Position numbers and translations under genes: made by a program | Assembly (NCBI GenBank): GCA_005656395.1 | Contig: SRSI01000044.1 | Location: 1,550,001 to 1,614,000 of the forward strand | Reading direction: 5' to 3' | Source: Strongyloides papillosus | Taxonomy: Eukaryota > Nematoda > Chromadorea > Rhabditida > Strongyloididae | Length of the DNA stretch: 64,000 bases | Notes under the pieces: generated by a model | Seen by the model: only the letters and a program-made list of their open reading frames with translations | What the model was told of the DNA's origin: nothing | Databases searched by the model: none | Shown here: piece after piece, positions 12,556-23,880 of the stretch | How the letters are laid out: every line of letters begins with the position of its first letter | Numbering within the stretch: the first letter of the stretch is position 1

Positions 12556-12944
12556 AGTAAAAGTATATCTTATATTTTTATATGTAATCTAAAATATTTT
12601 GATCGTTGATCACTTGATTGTTTTTTTTCTTTCTCTATGTCTAACCCCTATTCTTATTGTAATCATATTATTTATATATATATAGGCTAAAATAGTTACA
12701 TGAATTTAGTAACATTTTAGGACTGTTCTAACTTGATATAATTTTAGGTTTTATTGCTATATTACGTGCTGTTATTGAAACCTGTGAAGTTGTAAATTGT
12801 AATCACAGGGTAAGTCATTAATTGTTGCTAATATTGTCTATTGTTTATATCTTTTAGTTTTTTTTGTAATAAAAATTAATATCTAACTCGGGTGCACTTT
12901 ATTCTCTTAACAGGAAGCCGCCCGTTAAAATTAAAAATTTTACT
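12556..12944 (+). repeat. 5' LTR of Ty3/gypsy element
   Basis: 389 bp, matching the 3' copy at 17950-18338 at all but one position by eye. It starts AGTAAAAG and ends ATTTTACT. The boundary is placed by the inverted tips and by the CATT duplication; because of a shared T, the internal edge could be one base to the left. Confidence 0.93.
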
Positions 12945-12965
12945 GGTCAAAAAAGGGTCCGGAGT
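12945..12965 (+). other. Probable primer binding site region
   Basis: The sequence just inside the 5' LTR reads (T)GGTCAAAAAAGGGTCC. If the LTR ends one base earlier it starts TGG, as most tRNA-primer sites do. I could not match it to a tRNA 3' end seen in this window. Confidence 0.45.
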
Positions 12966-13000
12966 ACTGATAAAAAAAAAGGATAAAGTGTATTAAAGTA

Positions 13001-13215
13001 AGGAATTGGAGATACTCGCTGTTAGAGAAACTCTATATTGTTAGTTGCTGATTGGAGAAGTTTATATTGGAACTCTCACGTTATTTATTGGTTGGAGAAG
13101 TTTATGTTGAAACTCTCACGTTATTTATTGGTCAGAGAAGTTGTCATTGAAACTCTCGCGTTATTATCTATTGGAGAAACTCACTATTGGAGATCTCTTA
13201 CGTTATTTTTGAAAT
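13001..13215 (+). repeat. Degenerate tandem repeats in the retrotransposon leader
   Basis: About four to five imperfect units of 45-55 bp carry a core of TTGGAGAA, then TT-A-TTG, then AACTCTCACGTTATTTATTG. They lie in the untranslated leader between the 5' LTR and the gag start. Function is unknown; leader repeats could carry packaging or translational signals. One short forward ORF across them is incidental. Confidence 0.7.
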
Positions 13216-13461
13216 TATTGCATATTTGAAGTTTGTAATTGGAAATTTTACATTTATTGCTACTGGAGAAACTTACTGCTGAAAGTCTCAAGTTATAAAG
13301 TTATTGGATATTAAATTATTGGTTATTATACTGGTTATTAATTATAAATTGCTGGAAAATTGAATTTTTTGTAATATCTACATATATATTACATATTGTA
13401 TCAAAGTCATCAAAAAAAATAATAAAGTCACCAAAAATCAAAAGTTATCGTAAATATATTG

Positions 13462-16400
13462 ATGCGATCTGATAGTACTCTAAGTCAAAAGAAGAGTATA
13501 GTACTAAGTTGTTTAGAAGTATTGAATAAGAAATTGACTGAACCATTATCACCTGCCTTACTTGATAGAATTGCTAGTGAAAATATCTATTGTGCAGATT
13601 ACAGTGATAAGAAAAGAAGTTCATATTTACAAGGGCTGCTGGAGGATATTGAAAACAACCTAAGTTCAGACGAAGAACCAGGATTTGCTAAATCTCTTCT
13701 CAACCAAGCAGTTAGTTTTCTGTCTACAACCAGAAAATCTACTACGCCTAGTGAAACCCCACCACCACCAATTTTTGAAAACGAAAGTGAATCTGAAACT
13801 GAAACAGAAGCTGAGGAGATGACTCGGACATTTATTCAGTTGGGAAAATACAATGAAAAGAGTGGTCCTATAAAAAAATTCTTATGCGACTTTGAGGATT
13901 TGTTAATAGTGGACAATATAACGGCAGATAATGTGAAGAAGGCTGCTCTTAGAACACTCTTACCTTTCGAGATCCGTACTTATCTCGAAGCCAACTCCAC
14001 TCCAGATGATTCCTATGATGAGATGAAAAGGATATTAATGGAAAAATATGACGGAGTTATTGCAAGACGTATTGCTCATGATAAAATACGTTATTTCAAA
14101 CTAAAATACAGTGAAAGTGAATTAGAAAACTCAATTAATGCTTTTGGTAAATTGATCAAGGATTCTCTGGATACAACTGACGATGGCGAAGTCTTGCAGA
14201 GACAGTTGTCCAGATTAAAAGAAAAACTTGAAGACAATTACGAGCTGTTTATCTACTTCAGAAACAAAGAAGATCGCTATACATCAATTGCAGAGGTAGC
14301 ATCTGATCTTCAAGTCATCTATAATGACAATGTGAGATTGTCAAGAACTCACAATCAACGCAACCATCAACGTAAAGAAATGGTTAAAACAAAAGAAGAT
14401 AAGAAAAATGACTTATCGTGTAAAGGTTGCTTCAATAAGGGGCATAAAATTAGTGACTGTCATCACAAAAATGTGGAATGCAAGAAATGTCGAGGGAAGG
14501 GCCATTATGCCAACAAATGCCCTGTTCAAACAAGTTCTCAACCAACTGCTTCAAATAATTTGAGAACATTGACGACACACTCTTCAGACACCACAAATCC
14601 ATGGGAAATGTTAAAAAATTGCATGATGATAACCACTGGAGAGGTTGAATCCACTGGGAAACTGGCTGATGCTCAAATTAGTGATTACGTATCTTCAAAC
14701 ATTGAAAGAGTCAAAGAGCTTGCTGAAAAATGTGATAAAAATTTATTATCAATAAATTATGTTAATGAAAAATGTGATGAAAAGATATCATCAAAAAAAT
14801 CTGTTTTTGAAAATTGTGATGAAGAATTATTATCAAAAATATATGTTAATAATAAACAAAATGAAATCTTACCGTCAAAAAAATGTGAAAAATTATCTAA
14901 AAGAGTCACTACGAACTCTTGCGATGTCTATGTTAAAGTGGAATTTGAAGATGGATTTATTGCACCAGGTATAGTTGATAGTGGTTGTCAAAGATCTTCT
15001 ATATCGTTGAGCCGTGCAAATATGTTAGGATTTAATGTTAATGAAACTAAATCTGAGAAAATCTTCATGGCAAATGGTAATTATATTAAATCTTATGGAA
15101 CATTTGTCACTACATTGAAATTTGACAATGTCATGGTAAAAACAAACTGCTGTGTACTTCCAGATGAATGCTTTAGTGAATTAAAGCATCACTTGTTTAT
15201 TGGCACAGATGTATTGAAGGCTACTTGCAGCGTTCTTGATTTTGAAAAAAACACGTTGAAAATGTGTAACCGGTACGTATCAGTTATCGTAAAATTTAGC
15301 TCTGCAAAGAACACCACTTTCTTTGTTAAATATAATGATATTAATGATTGTACTGTTGAAAATTGTGAAAATATTGAAAAAATAAAGTCTGATTATTATG
15401 ATAGGTTTAGCAATCATAAATATGATATTGGTGCTTGTAAAATTAGATGTCCTACATTGCGTGTATCTTCTGAGGATCCACCAAAAATTAGACGTTACCC
15501 TATTCCTGTTGGAAAATCTTCTCTTGTTGTTGAAACTATAAAGTTATGGGAAGAAAATAAAATTTGTATTCGTGATGATAATGTCACATGGTTGATGAAC
15601 ATGGTATTGGTACCTAAACGTGATAATCAGGATAGAATATGTTTAGATTCACGTCCTTTGAATAATGTTTTAATTGGAGATTCATATACAACTCCAACAC
15701 TTGCTGATATTCGTTGTAAACTGGTAAATGGAAAATATTTTACTACACTTGATTTAACACAAAGCTTCTTGCAAATTATGCTAGATGAAACATCGTCAAT
15801 GAAGCTAGGTTTTAAAAGTCCTACTGGACAAACTTATCGTTTTCTTAGAATGCCGTTTGGCTTGAAAATTGCAACGGCAGTATTTCAAAGAACTATTGAT
15901 AAAGTTCTTAATGGTCTTGATTTTGCACTGTCGTATGTAGACGACATATTAATTGTAACAAAAACGACAATGTCTGATCACTTTACTCATATTAGACTTG
16001 TACTTGATAGATTAAGAGAATATGACTTAAAAATTAACTGTTCAAAATCTCAATTCTGTGGTAATTCTGTTGTTTATTTGAGATATATATTTAGTGCAGA
16101 TGGTCAGAAACCTTGTGATTCTAATGTTGCTGCCATTGTTAACTATCCCTCTCCTAAATCTGTAAAAGCTCTAAGAAGGTACTTAGGTAAAATAGGATAT
16201 TTTAGAAATAACATACCAAATTTTGCAAAAATTCAGAAACCGTTAACTGATCTTCTCAGAAATAAGACCAAAAATTCTTCTTTTCATTGGTCGGAGGAAG
16301 CAGAAACTTCGTTTCTTAAAACAAAACAGGCGTTGGTAAAAGCTGTTACTATTAGTTATCCAAATTTTAAATTACCCTTCAAGTTATATTGTGACGCAAG

Positions 16401-17940
16401 TGCGGACTGTTTCGCAGCTGTACTGATGCAAGAATTTGAAGAAAATGTTGATACTCCATTAGGTTTCTTTTCCAAGAGAAATCCTGATAGAAAAAAATTT
16501 GTTCCTGCTACATATTTAGAAATTCGTTGTATTGCAGAAAGTCTCGATTATTTTAGACAATATGTGTATGGTTATGAAACACATGTTTATACTGACCACA
16601 TGTCAATCTTAAAGATATGCGAAAATAATACTTATAGAAATCTATTCCGCTATGTGGAGAAAATTCTTGAAAATAATGTTATACTCCATTATATACGTGG
16701 AGAAAGAAATATACCTGCAGATGCTCTTAGTCGTGCTCATTTATTAAGAGTTACGAATGTTGAAAATGAAATTGATGAAACTAATGATATTGTTACTGAA
16801 AATAAGAAAAATATTATTGAAAAGATAGCAAATATTGATTGTTCTAAATTTCCTGATATAACTGATGAAGAGAAAATTAAACTTATGGAAGCTGTTCATG
16901 ATAACCTGGGACATATGTGCTTTGAAAAATGTTACCCTCTTCTTGTTGCAAGACAAAAGTGGCCAGGAATGTCTTTAGATTTTCGTAAACATATTCAATC
17001 ATGTAAAATATGTTTGTCTCGTAATAATCCTAGAAAACGTCCTTATCAATTTGAACATACTTCAGCTGACTTTCCATTTCAGAAAGTTAATGTCGATATA
17101 TGTGGACAGTTTCGTGGTACCACTAATGGAAACAAATTCTTTATTGGTTTGATAGATGTACTAACCAAATATATTATATTGCAAGAAATTGCTGATGCTA
17201 ATAGTGAATCATTGATAAATTTCTTTATAAATAAAGTAATATTCCTGTATAGCTGTCCGATTGAAGTCAAATTGGATAATGCTCAATATTGTAAATCAAA
17301 AAAATTACTACAATTCTTCGATGACATGGGTATAAAGTATAGTCATTCTACTCCCTTACATCATGAAGGAAATTGTAATATCGAACGAGTATTTAAAACA
17401 ATACATACATTGATTAGTAAAGAATTGAAATCAAATCCTGATCTTGAATGGGATGCGTGTTTAAGTAAAATCGCTTATTTTTACAATGTTACTGTTCACC
17501 TAACAACAAAATTCAGTCCATTTTATCTTATATTTGGACGTAATTCCGTACTTAAATCTGATGTTATTTTGGATCATGAAAAATTAAAATATCTTGTGGA
17601 CTATGATTTAAATGATGTAGTAAATAAATGTCATTTACAAAATGCTCATAAGTTAGCTAAAGAATTATCTGATATAACTCGTGAAAAATTAAATGGTATC
17701 GATAATGCTGACTATTTTGAACCCAATAATTTTAATATTGGAGATAAAGTTCTTATCAAAAGACCTAATTTCAAAAATGAAAAGAAACATGATTGTCCAT
17801 GGCAAACTGGATATGAAGTTACTGATGTTTTTAAAAATTATGTTGAATGCAGAATAAAAAATCCTACTACTAACACCTTCAAAGGAAGACCTCGTAAAGT
17901 GTTCTTCACAGATGTAAAATTGGATACATCTCGTTCTTAA
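13462..17940 (+). CDS. Ty3/gypsy gag-pol polyprotein
   Basis: A single ORF of 1492 codons from the ATG at 13462 (the in-frame TTG just before it is unlikely to be used). The N-terminal gag ends in two CX2CX4HX4C zinc knuckles (about residues 318-355). The protease has the variant DSG active site (about residue 505). Reverse transcriptase carries YVDD (about residue 824). RNase H begins with a YCDAS motif (about 975). Integrase has an H-C zinc-binding domain (about 1143-1180) and a catalytic D, D, E near 1210, 1270 and 1307. Gag and pol share one frame, so no frameshift is needed to make pol. The polyprotein would copy element RNA into DNA in cytoplasmic particles and integrate it in the nucleus. 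No internal stop was seen. Confidence 0.95.
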   Translation: MRSDSTLSQKKSIVLSCLEVLNKKLTEPLSPALLDRIASENIYCADYSDKKRSSYLQGLLEDIENNLSSDEEPGFAKSLLNQAVSFLSTTRKSTTPSETPPPPIFENESESETETEAEEMTRTFIQLGKYNEKSGPIKKFLCDFEDLLIVDNITADNVKKAALRTLLPFEIRTYLEANSTPDDSYDEMKRILMEKYDGVIARRIAHDKIRYFKLKYSESELENSINAFGKLIKDSLDTTDDGEVLQRQLSRLKEKLEDNYELFIYFRNKEDRYTSIAEVASDLQVIYNDNVRLSRTHNQRNHQRKEMVKTKEDKKNDLSCKGCFNKGHKISDCHHKNVECKKCRGKGHYANKCPVQTSSQPTASNNLRTLTTHSSDTTNPWEMLKNCMMITTGEVESTGKLADAQISDYVSSNIERVKELAEKCDKNLLSINYVNEKCDEKISSKKSVFENCDEELLSKIYVNNKQNEILPSKKCEKLSKRVTTNSCDVYVKVEFEDGFIAPGIVDSGCQRSSISLSRANMLGFNVNETKSEKIFMANGNYIKSYGTFVTTLKFDNVMVKTNCCVLPDECFSELKHHLFIGTDVLKATCSVLDFEKNTLKMCNRYVSVIVKFSSAKNTTFFVKYNDINDCTVENCENIEKIKSDYYDRFSNHKYDIGACKIRCPTLRVSSEDPPKIRRYPIPVGKSSLVVETIKLWEENKICIRDDNVTWLMNMVLVPKRDNQDRICLDSRPLNNVLIGDSYTTPTLADIRCKLVNGKYFTTLDLTQSFLQIMLDETSSMKLGFKSPTGQTYRFLRMPFGLKIATAVFQRTIDKVLNGLDFALSYVDDILIVTKTTMSDHFTHIRLVLDRLREYDLKINCSKSQFCGNSVVYLRYIFSADGQKPCDSNVAAIVNYPSPKSVKALRRYLGKIGYFRNNIPNFAKIQKPLTDLLRNKTKNSSFHWSEEAETSFLKTKQALVKAVTISYPNFKLPFKLYCDASADCFAAVLMQEFEENVDTPLGFFSKRNPDRKKFVPATYLEIRCIAESLDYFRQYVYGYETHVYTDHMSILKICENNTYRNLFRYVEKILENNVILHYIRGERNIPADALSRAHLLRVTNVENEIDETNDIVTENKKNIIEKIANIDCSKFPDITDEEKIKLMEAVHDNLGHMCFEKCYPLLVARQKWPGMSLDFRKHIQSCKICLSRNNPRKRPYQFEHTSADFPFQKVNVDICGQFRGTTNGNKFFIGLIDVLTKYIILQEIADANSESLINFFINKVIFLYSCPIEVKLDNAQYCKSKKLLQFFDDMGIKYSHSTPLHHEGNCNIERVFKTIHTLISKELKSNPDLEWDACLSKIAYFYNVTVHLTTKFSPFYLIFGRNSVLKSDVILDHEKLKYLVDYDLNDVVNKCHLQNAHKLAKELSDITREKLNGIDNADYFEPNNFNIGDKVLIKRPNFKNEKKHDCPWQTGYEVTDVFKNYVECRIKNPTTNTFKGRPRKVFFTDVKLDTSRS

Positions 17941-17949
17941 GAAGGAGGA
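17939..17949 (+). other. Polypurine tract
   Basis: AAGAAGGAGGA lies immediately before the 3' LTR and overlaps the stop codon of gag-pol. This is the expected primer for plus-strand DNA synthesis. Confidence 0.85.
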
Positions 17950-18338
17950 AGTAAAAGTATATCTTATATTTTTATATGTAATCTAAAATATTTTGATCGT
18001 TGATCACTTGATTGTTTTTTTTCTTTCTCTATGTCTAACCCCTATTCTTATTGTAATCATATTATTTATATATATATAGGCTAAAATAGTTACATGAATT
18101 TAGTAACATTTTAGAACTGTTCTAACTTGATATAATTTTAGGTTTTATTGCTATATTACGTGCTGTTATTGAAACCTGTGAAGTTGTAAATTGTAATCAC
18201 AGGGTAAGTCATTAATTGTTGCTAATATTGTCTATTGTTTATATCTTTTAGTTTTTTTTGTAATAAAAATTAATATCTAACTCGGGTGCACTTTATTCTC
18301 TTAACAGGAAGCCGCCCGTTAAAATTAAAAATTTTACT
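17950..18338 (+). repeat. 3' LTR of Ty3/gypsy element
   Basis: 389 bp, one base different from the 5' LTR by eye. It is followed directly by the target duplication CATT. Confidence 0.93.
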
Positions 18339-18342
18339 CATT

Positions 18343-19975
18343 AGAGGTATTTTCATTCGAAAGTTTATGAATTTTATAAAGTGATAATCTCTCCTGCTGA
18401 ACGATAAAATTCATGCCATGTTATATGATAAGCTATCATCTTATAACTAAAAAATTTTGAAATAGGAACGGAAACATACCATCAAAGGATCACACTTTTC
18501 ATAATAATTATTGACAAAATGGGACGTTCTTCTGCTGTAAATATCTCCTATGAAAAGTGTGGGAAACATTACTGGATTCTCGATAGCGTTTTACAACTTA
18601 CATCTAATCTACTAGCTGTATCCTAATTTCGTAAGTTGGTTATCATATTTTAGCATTCGATTTTCGCATGATAAATTAAATTTATATTTATTTTACGTAG
18701 ATATGTATTATGTACTGTACAAATTGTTATAGCTTAAACCATGACATCATTAACCATGCATGTTTATTTGTATTGCTCAAGTGGAGAATTATAATTAGTA
18801 AGTAAAGTTATAATTCTTGTTATAGTTTAAATATTACGCTTGCTGACTATTGTAAAACTATGAAAGTAAAAAGTTATAAAAAGTAGCAAGTTCATGGTCC
18901 ATATCTTTTTTTCCTTTTCATATCTTTAGAAATTTGTAAGTGTAAACCTTGATTGATCAAAGAAATGTGCTCAACATTTTTGTAATATAACTACCAAATT
19001 TAAGTGGAGGTTAAAATTTTAACATTTCAAGAAGTTTTTCTGGTTCTGCCAAATAAAGACTCATTCAACTTTTAATAACAAAGAAATGCCATTAATGTCG
19101 TGTTAATAAGTCCAACTAACTCTGCAATAAAGTCCAATTTAATATTAGCTTTTCACTAGAAAGTAGTGATAAAATTTTGTAACGTGTATGAATAATATAA
19201 TCATAATTTTTAGTTCTATTGTAATATTAATAGATAACTAATTTTAATTGTTCATAAATACCTTTTTAATACTCACGAAAACTTCAATTTTTGTATCAAC
19301 ATATTAAAAACATCGTTTTACTATATCTTTACTCTAATTAGACATGTTATTTATCTACTACTAATAATATATATTGTTGCATATTAATTTGTTTATACTT
19401 AGAAATTTATAAATAAAGAATATATTTACCAAAGTACAGTAAAGTTTGACGAAATTTATCAAAAACGAAAAATTTCTAGATCGTAATTCGATGGTTTATT
19501 CTAATAGATGATTAGTACAATAAAAATGTTAATTATTTATAAAATTTTACATTATTTTATCTAATAAACACGCCTTAAGATCCGAACAGATAGTTTTTAA
19601 ACAATAGAAAAATAATATAACCACATGCTTTTTCCTTTACGCGAACATTCTACACAAACATGCATAAAAATAGAATTGATAAAAGCAAAAAGATTTCTTA
19701 AAACATTATATCGCAAAAGCAACAATCTTTAGAATCAGGTATCAAATTTGCATTATTATCTTTGAGTTTTACGATTGACTCCTTATTAATAATGTCACTT
19801 ACGCGAGCACGTTCAACCATTTTTAGATCTAGAATTCGAAATTTTCTAAAGAAAGCATCCTATGCTAAAAATTGTAATATTTTTTTTTATAAATGTGTAT
19901 TTCCTAAAACAACTTTTTAAGAAAGTTGCAAATATCTCTCAGTGCAATGGAAATATTTTTGTTAGCTTATAATAG
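18343..19975. other. AT-rich stretch with one inverted repeat
   Basis: The only structure noticed is a 13-bp inverted repeat, CACACTTTTCATA at 18491 and TATGAAAAGTGTG at 18549, with a 45-bp loop. No gene is recognised. Confidence 0.4.
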
Positions 19976-22400
19976 AGTATGACGGCTCTTGAAACCGAAC
20001 CGTTCGAGCGAGACAAAATTCATTCAGTTCTCGAACCGATGACACGTTGGTTCAAAATCCGATTCAAACCGAACCATTAATTTTTATCAGTTCGAATCGG
20101 ATTTAAAAAAAACGTAGTATATTTTTAATAAATATATATGAAGATATAAAAAATATCAATCCTGCCATCATTAATTTTATTTAATAACAAAAATAGTTTA
20201 AAAAATACATTCATATCAAATTATTAAATGAAATAATCAAAGTAATTTTACAATTGAAAAAAAATTTAAATTAAATTTAAATAAAATCATCATTGTTATC
20301 TTTTATAATTAATAACTTTTCTATTGCTTCTATGTTTAGATTACAACGTCTAGAGCTACAAATCCAAAACACAAATGAAAAACTTTGCTCACATTTGATA
20401 GAACTAATTGTTGTAACATTATTTTTTTTGTAAATTAGAAAAAGATCCTTGTATTTTTCTTTGTAAGTAGTCCAGTATTCACTCGCTTTCATAGGAATAG
20501 CCATATTTATTTTAAAACTTATTTGAGATAACTGAAATACCTTATCACATTCAATAATAGTACCATTTTCATCGGTCCCAGTAAATAAATCTTTTAATCC
20601 AACATTTTTTTCTGTTTCTGACGAATAATTTTCATAGCTTACAAGTAAAGAATATGATGTTTCAGGATCCAAAAATATACAAGTCTTCAAAAGTTTATTA
20701 TGCTGAACTTTTTTATAACGTGCTACTAAATCTCCATGTAGTACGTCAGAAAATTTCTGAATAAAGGCATCATAATAATTAACTTTAATATGCTTTTCAA
20801 TTTTCTTACTTCTTCCATCATATTCATTGTAATCATTATCGTCATTACCAGAGGGTGATTGTTTACTATCTCCAAAATAATTTTTTACTTTATACTCGTC
20901 ATTATTTTAAACTGTTTTACACTCTTTTATAAATACAAATTTATTTGTATTATTATTTTTTTCACTGGTATAATTGACAATGTGATTTATTAATTCTAAC
21001 ATTATTGGTACATAATGAGATGCTGACATAGTGGGAGCTGAAAAATAGATATAATAATAATAAATATATAGTATAACTTACTTGAAGCTATTTTTTAAGC
21101 AATATGGAATGGTTCGCAAATTTTTTTAATTTTTCGACAACAATTAACTCATACTCACTTAAGAACATGTTTTCTCTAACATTTTGTATCTTTTATAACA
21201 TATTTAATGGCTATTTTTTATCTATTACTGATTTAAACATAAGATATGTAGAGCTAAATCTTGTAGCAACATTTTTAACCAACTTTCTTTTTAGTAGAAA
21301 TATTTCATTTTGTCGACGAAAATTATTTGGGTTAGGGAAATGCATCACAATCGTTTTACATTTTTTTATTAGCATAAAAAAATTTAAAAATGTATGATAA
21401 AATATTAATTTAATAAATTTTACTATCAAACAGATTTAAAACCAGCATTAATAGGCAAATTAGAAACATGATAAAGGCAGTGTATATATGGCTTTTTTAG
21501 GCGATCATTTGCCAATCTTAAAGTGATAGAGTGCCATATGATATAAATGAAATAATGTTTTCATTATCTATCTCCATTCTATCAATTATTTTTGTTAAAC
21601 TTCCGTACAAATCACAAGATGTAGTAGCATTTACATATATAAAAATATAAATTACTATTAAATAAAAAATTACCTTTCATTTTTAATATACCAATTACTT
21701 TATTTAACATCTTATTATCATACTCAAATTTGGCAGTAACAATAAAAATCTGAATTTCATGTATAGATAACTTATAGATACTTAGTGACAATGGCTTTCG
21801 TTTTATTTTATTCTTTAAATTACCAGATGTTTTCCCAAAATACTCATCCAGTACTCTAGTTTTTAATATTTTTGATAAAGGAACATTTGCATTTACAATA
21901 CGACGAAAAAACAGATTATCAAAACTTCTAAATGATATCTCTGATGTAGCAACAAATAATACACCATCTTTTTTCATCATTGCTTTTTGTTTTGTCAAAA
22001 TACTATCATTAAAATTAAGTGGTGTTATATTTCTTAAATCTTTCACTTGTTCATCACTTCCTTTCTTTAAACCTGCAGATTTAGTGAAATTTAAATATAA
22101 ATATAATTTAATTTTCTCCTTTAATTATGATTTACGTAAATTTAAATATTATAATGATTATATATTATGAGCATTTTTACATGCTCGGTAAAATTAAAAT
22201 AAAATTTCCACTGAAGTAAAAATATTTAAATGTTTTATACTGGTCCTCCAATAGCCAATGAAGTTGAATCAAAAAACAATAGCGATTCAAACAGTCGATA
22301 TATTTAAAAAAAAACTATAAAATATTACATAATAAAAAAAGGTTACAATTTACTTAAACAAGTAACCCTTGGTCGACACTAACAAATATATGACAATATC

Positions 22401-22902
22401 GGATGCATTATTATGCGCCACCTCAAATGTATACAAAACCGCCACTATATGCATTTTTTGCGCCACTTCAAAAAATCCAAGCAAAAATTTTTTTAATGAA
22501 TAAAAAATATAAATATTATAGTAATTAATTAATTAAATAATATTCCAATGCATATTCCATATTTTTTCTTTTTTTCTTATTTTTAATGGTTCTGAGATAA
22601 ATTCTTGAGGTATATCAACAAAAGTATATTTTATATGAGCACATTGAATTTCTACATCCACACAAGTACACATTATGCCATCATTTAAATGTCTTCTTGA
22701 AGTCAATTTTTGAAACTTTTAAATTTTAAACCATGATTTGCTTCTACATACAATTAAAATATTTTTAAGTTATTGGCGGTTTTAATGCATATAGTGGCGT
22801 TTTCGTCAGATACAGCAGTGGCGATTTTTATGCATATGGTGGCGTTTTTCATGCATATAGTTGCGTTTTCCATGCATATAGTGGCGGACAAAATGTACAT
22901 CC
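22401..22902. mobile_element. MITE with exact 9-bp duplication inside the hAT
   Basis: The 502-bp element starts GGATGCATTATTATGCGCC and ends (inverted) GGATGTACATTTTG. GACAATATC flanks it exactly on both sides (22392-22400 and 22903-22911). A 9-bp duplication is typical of MULEs. Both arms repeat a GCCACTATATGCAT-type block. It has no ORF, so it would depend on a transposase from elsewhere. Confidence 0.8.
22774..22887 (+). repeat. Minisatellite in the right arm of the MITE
   Basis: About five imperfect units of 20-25 bp with the core ATGCATATAGTGGCG lie in the right arm. One or two inverted units are in the left arm near 22418-22465. They look like expanded subterminal transposase-binding repeats. 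Confidence 0.7.
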
Positions 22903-23880
22903 GACAATATCATGCAGTGCCAAATCTTATATACTAACTATTTGTCATTGTAAAATACTACTACTCTGATTTTATTACATTAGCAAAAACAAAAGCAAGT
23001 AGCATTTTTTTTGAAAACAATTTTAGATCATCATGCCTAACAATATGCTTGTACAAAGGACTAAAACTGGTTGATGGGTTGTATATTTTACCACAGTTAA
23101 GGCATGGATTTGATCTATCAGCCATCTTTCTTATAAACAAAACTTCTTTTTCAAGTGAAGCTACTCCTTCTTCTTCATCATTATTAAAGCAAGTAATCTT
23201 CATTTGCTTATCCATTATACAATTCAAAGATTCATTATCCCTATTACTTCTTAATCTCTTTTGACTTATATTTTGGTAAAAAAATTTAATTATAAATACT
23301 TTATCCATATACAAATTATAATATTTTTATAATAACAATATAGTTAGCAAATATACTTAAACAGTGTAAAAAATGATTACTAGAAAATAAACAAACGATT
23401 ATTTTTTATCTAAACCCTTATATCTATAATGGTAAACATTTTAATTCTCATACATAAAAAAATCATCCAAAATTCGTTGAGAAAACACCTTTATTTAAAT
23501 AATATATTAAAGTAAACTCTTCTACCAAAATTTAAAATTTTTCATTTAAGATAAAAAAATATATGGTTCGTTTATTAGGTTCGAATACGGTCCGAACTGT
23601 AAAAAGTCGGTTTCAGAAACAAAATTTTTTCCTCTATGGAACTGATTCGAACCGAACAAAAAATCTGTCGATTCGTCGTACTTTAATAAAAATTAAGAAA
23701 ATTTAAATAAAATTTTGTAGAGAAATCGATGGTTCGCGCCCAATTCCAGGATATACACCTGATTAGGCATCAATTCTTTTTAAATTTGAGAGTACCTTTT
23801 ATTGTGAGAAAAAAAACTCTATTCCAATATAATAGAAATTAAATTGAAATGTTATTACTTGATCAGTAGAATTGAAACTA

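Larger units (their letters stand above)
12556..18338 (+). mobile_element. Complete Ty3/gypsy LTR retrotransposon
   Basis: A 5783-bp element with 389-bp LTRs, one uninterrupted gag-pol ORF, a polypurine tract and an exact 4-bp target duplication CATT (12552-12555 and 18339-18342). LTR ends are AGTAAAA...TTTTACT. By eye the two LTRs differ at one base (GG to GA in the ACATTTTAGGACTG block), which implies a recent insertion. The order protease, RT, RNase H, integrase places it in Ty3/gypsy. There is no envelope-like ORF after pol; the ORF stops 9 bp before the 3' LTR. It has all the parts expected of an active element, but activity is inference. Confidence 0.95.
20277..23314 (-). pseudogene. 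hAT transposase, broken
   Basis: Three pieces remain. At 22961-23314 there is a BED finger (CLNCGK, then HIVRH). At 21612-22046 there is a middle part reading LFVATSEISFRSFDNLFF, typical of hAT transposases upstream of the RNase H-like fold. At 20277-20690 there is the C-terminal part with CEQSFSFVFW and an IEKLLIIKDN tail, matching the hAT C-terminal dimerisation region. The coding track between 20690 and about 20900 continues in other frames. Stops, frame breaks and the inserted element make it non-functional. Some gaps may be former introns. Confidence 0.7.
19976..23685 (-). mobile_element. Decayed hAT transposon
   Basis: Coding remnants on the reverse strand, in order from high to low coordinate, are a BED-type zinc finger, a middle domain and a C-terminal hAT dimerisation-like domain. 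The outer ends are weakly inverted: AGTATGACGGCTC on the left against AGTACGACGAATC read inward from the right. Both are followed by CGAACC-rich sequence typical of subterminal repeats. No exact 8-bp duplication remains. A younger 502-bp element is inserted between the BED finger and the middle domain. Confidence 0.65.
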
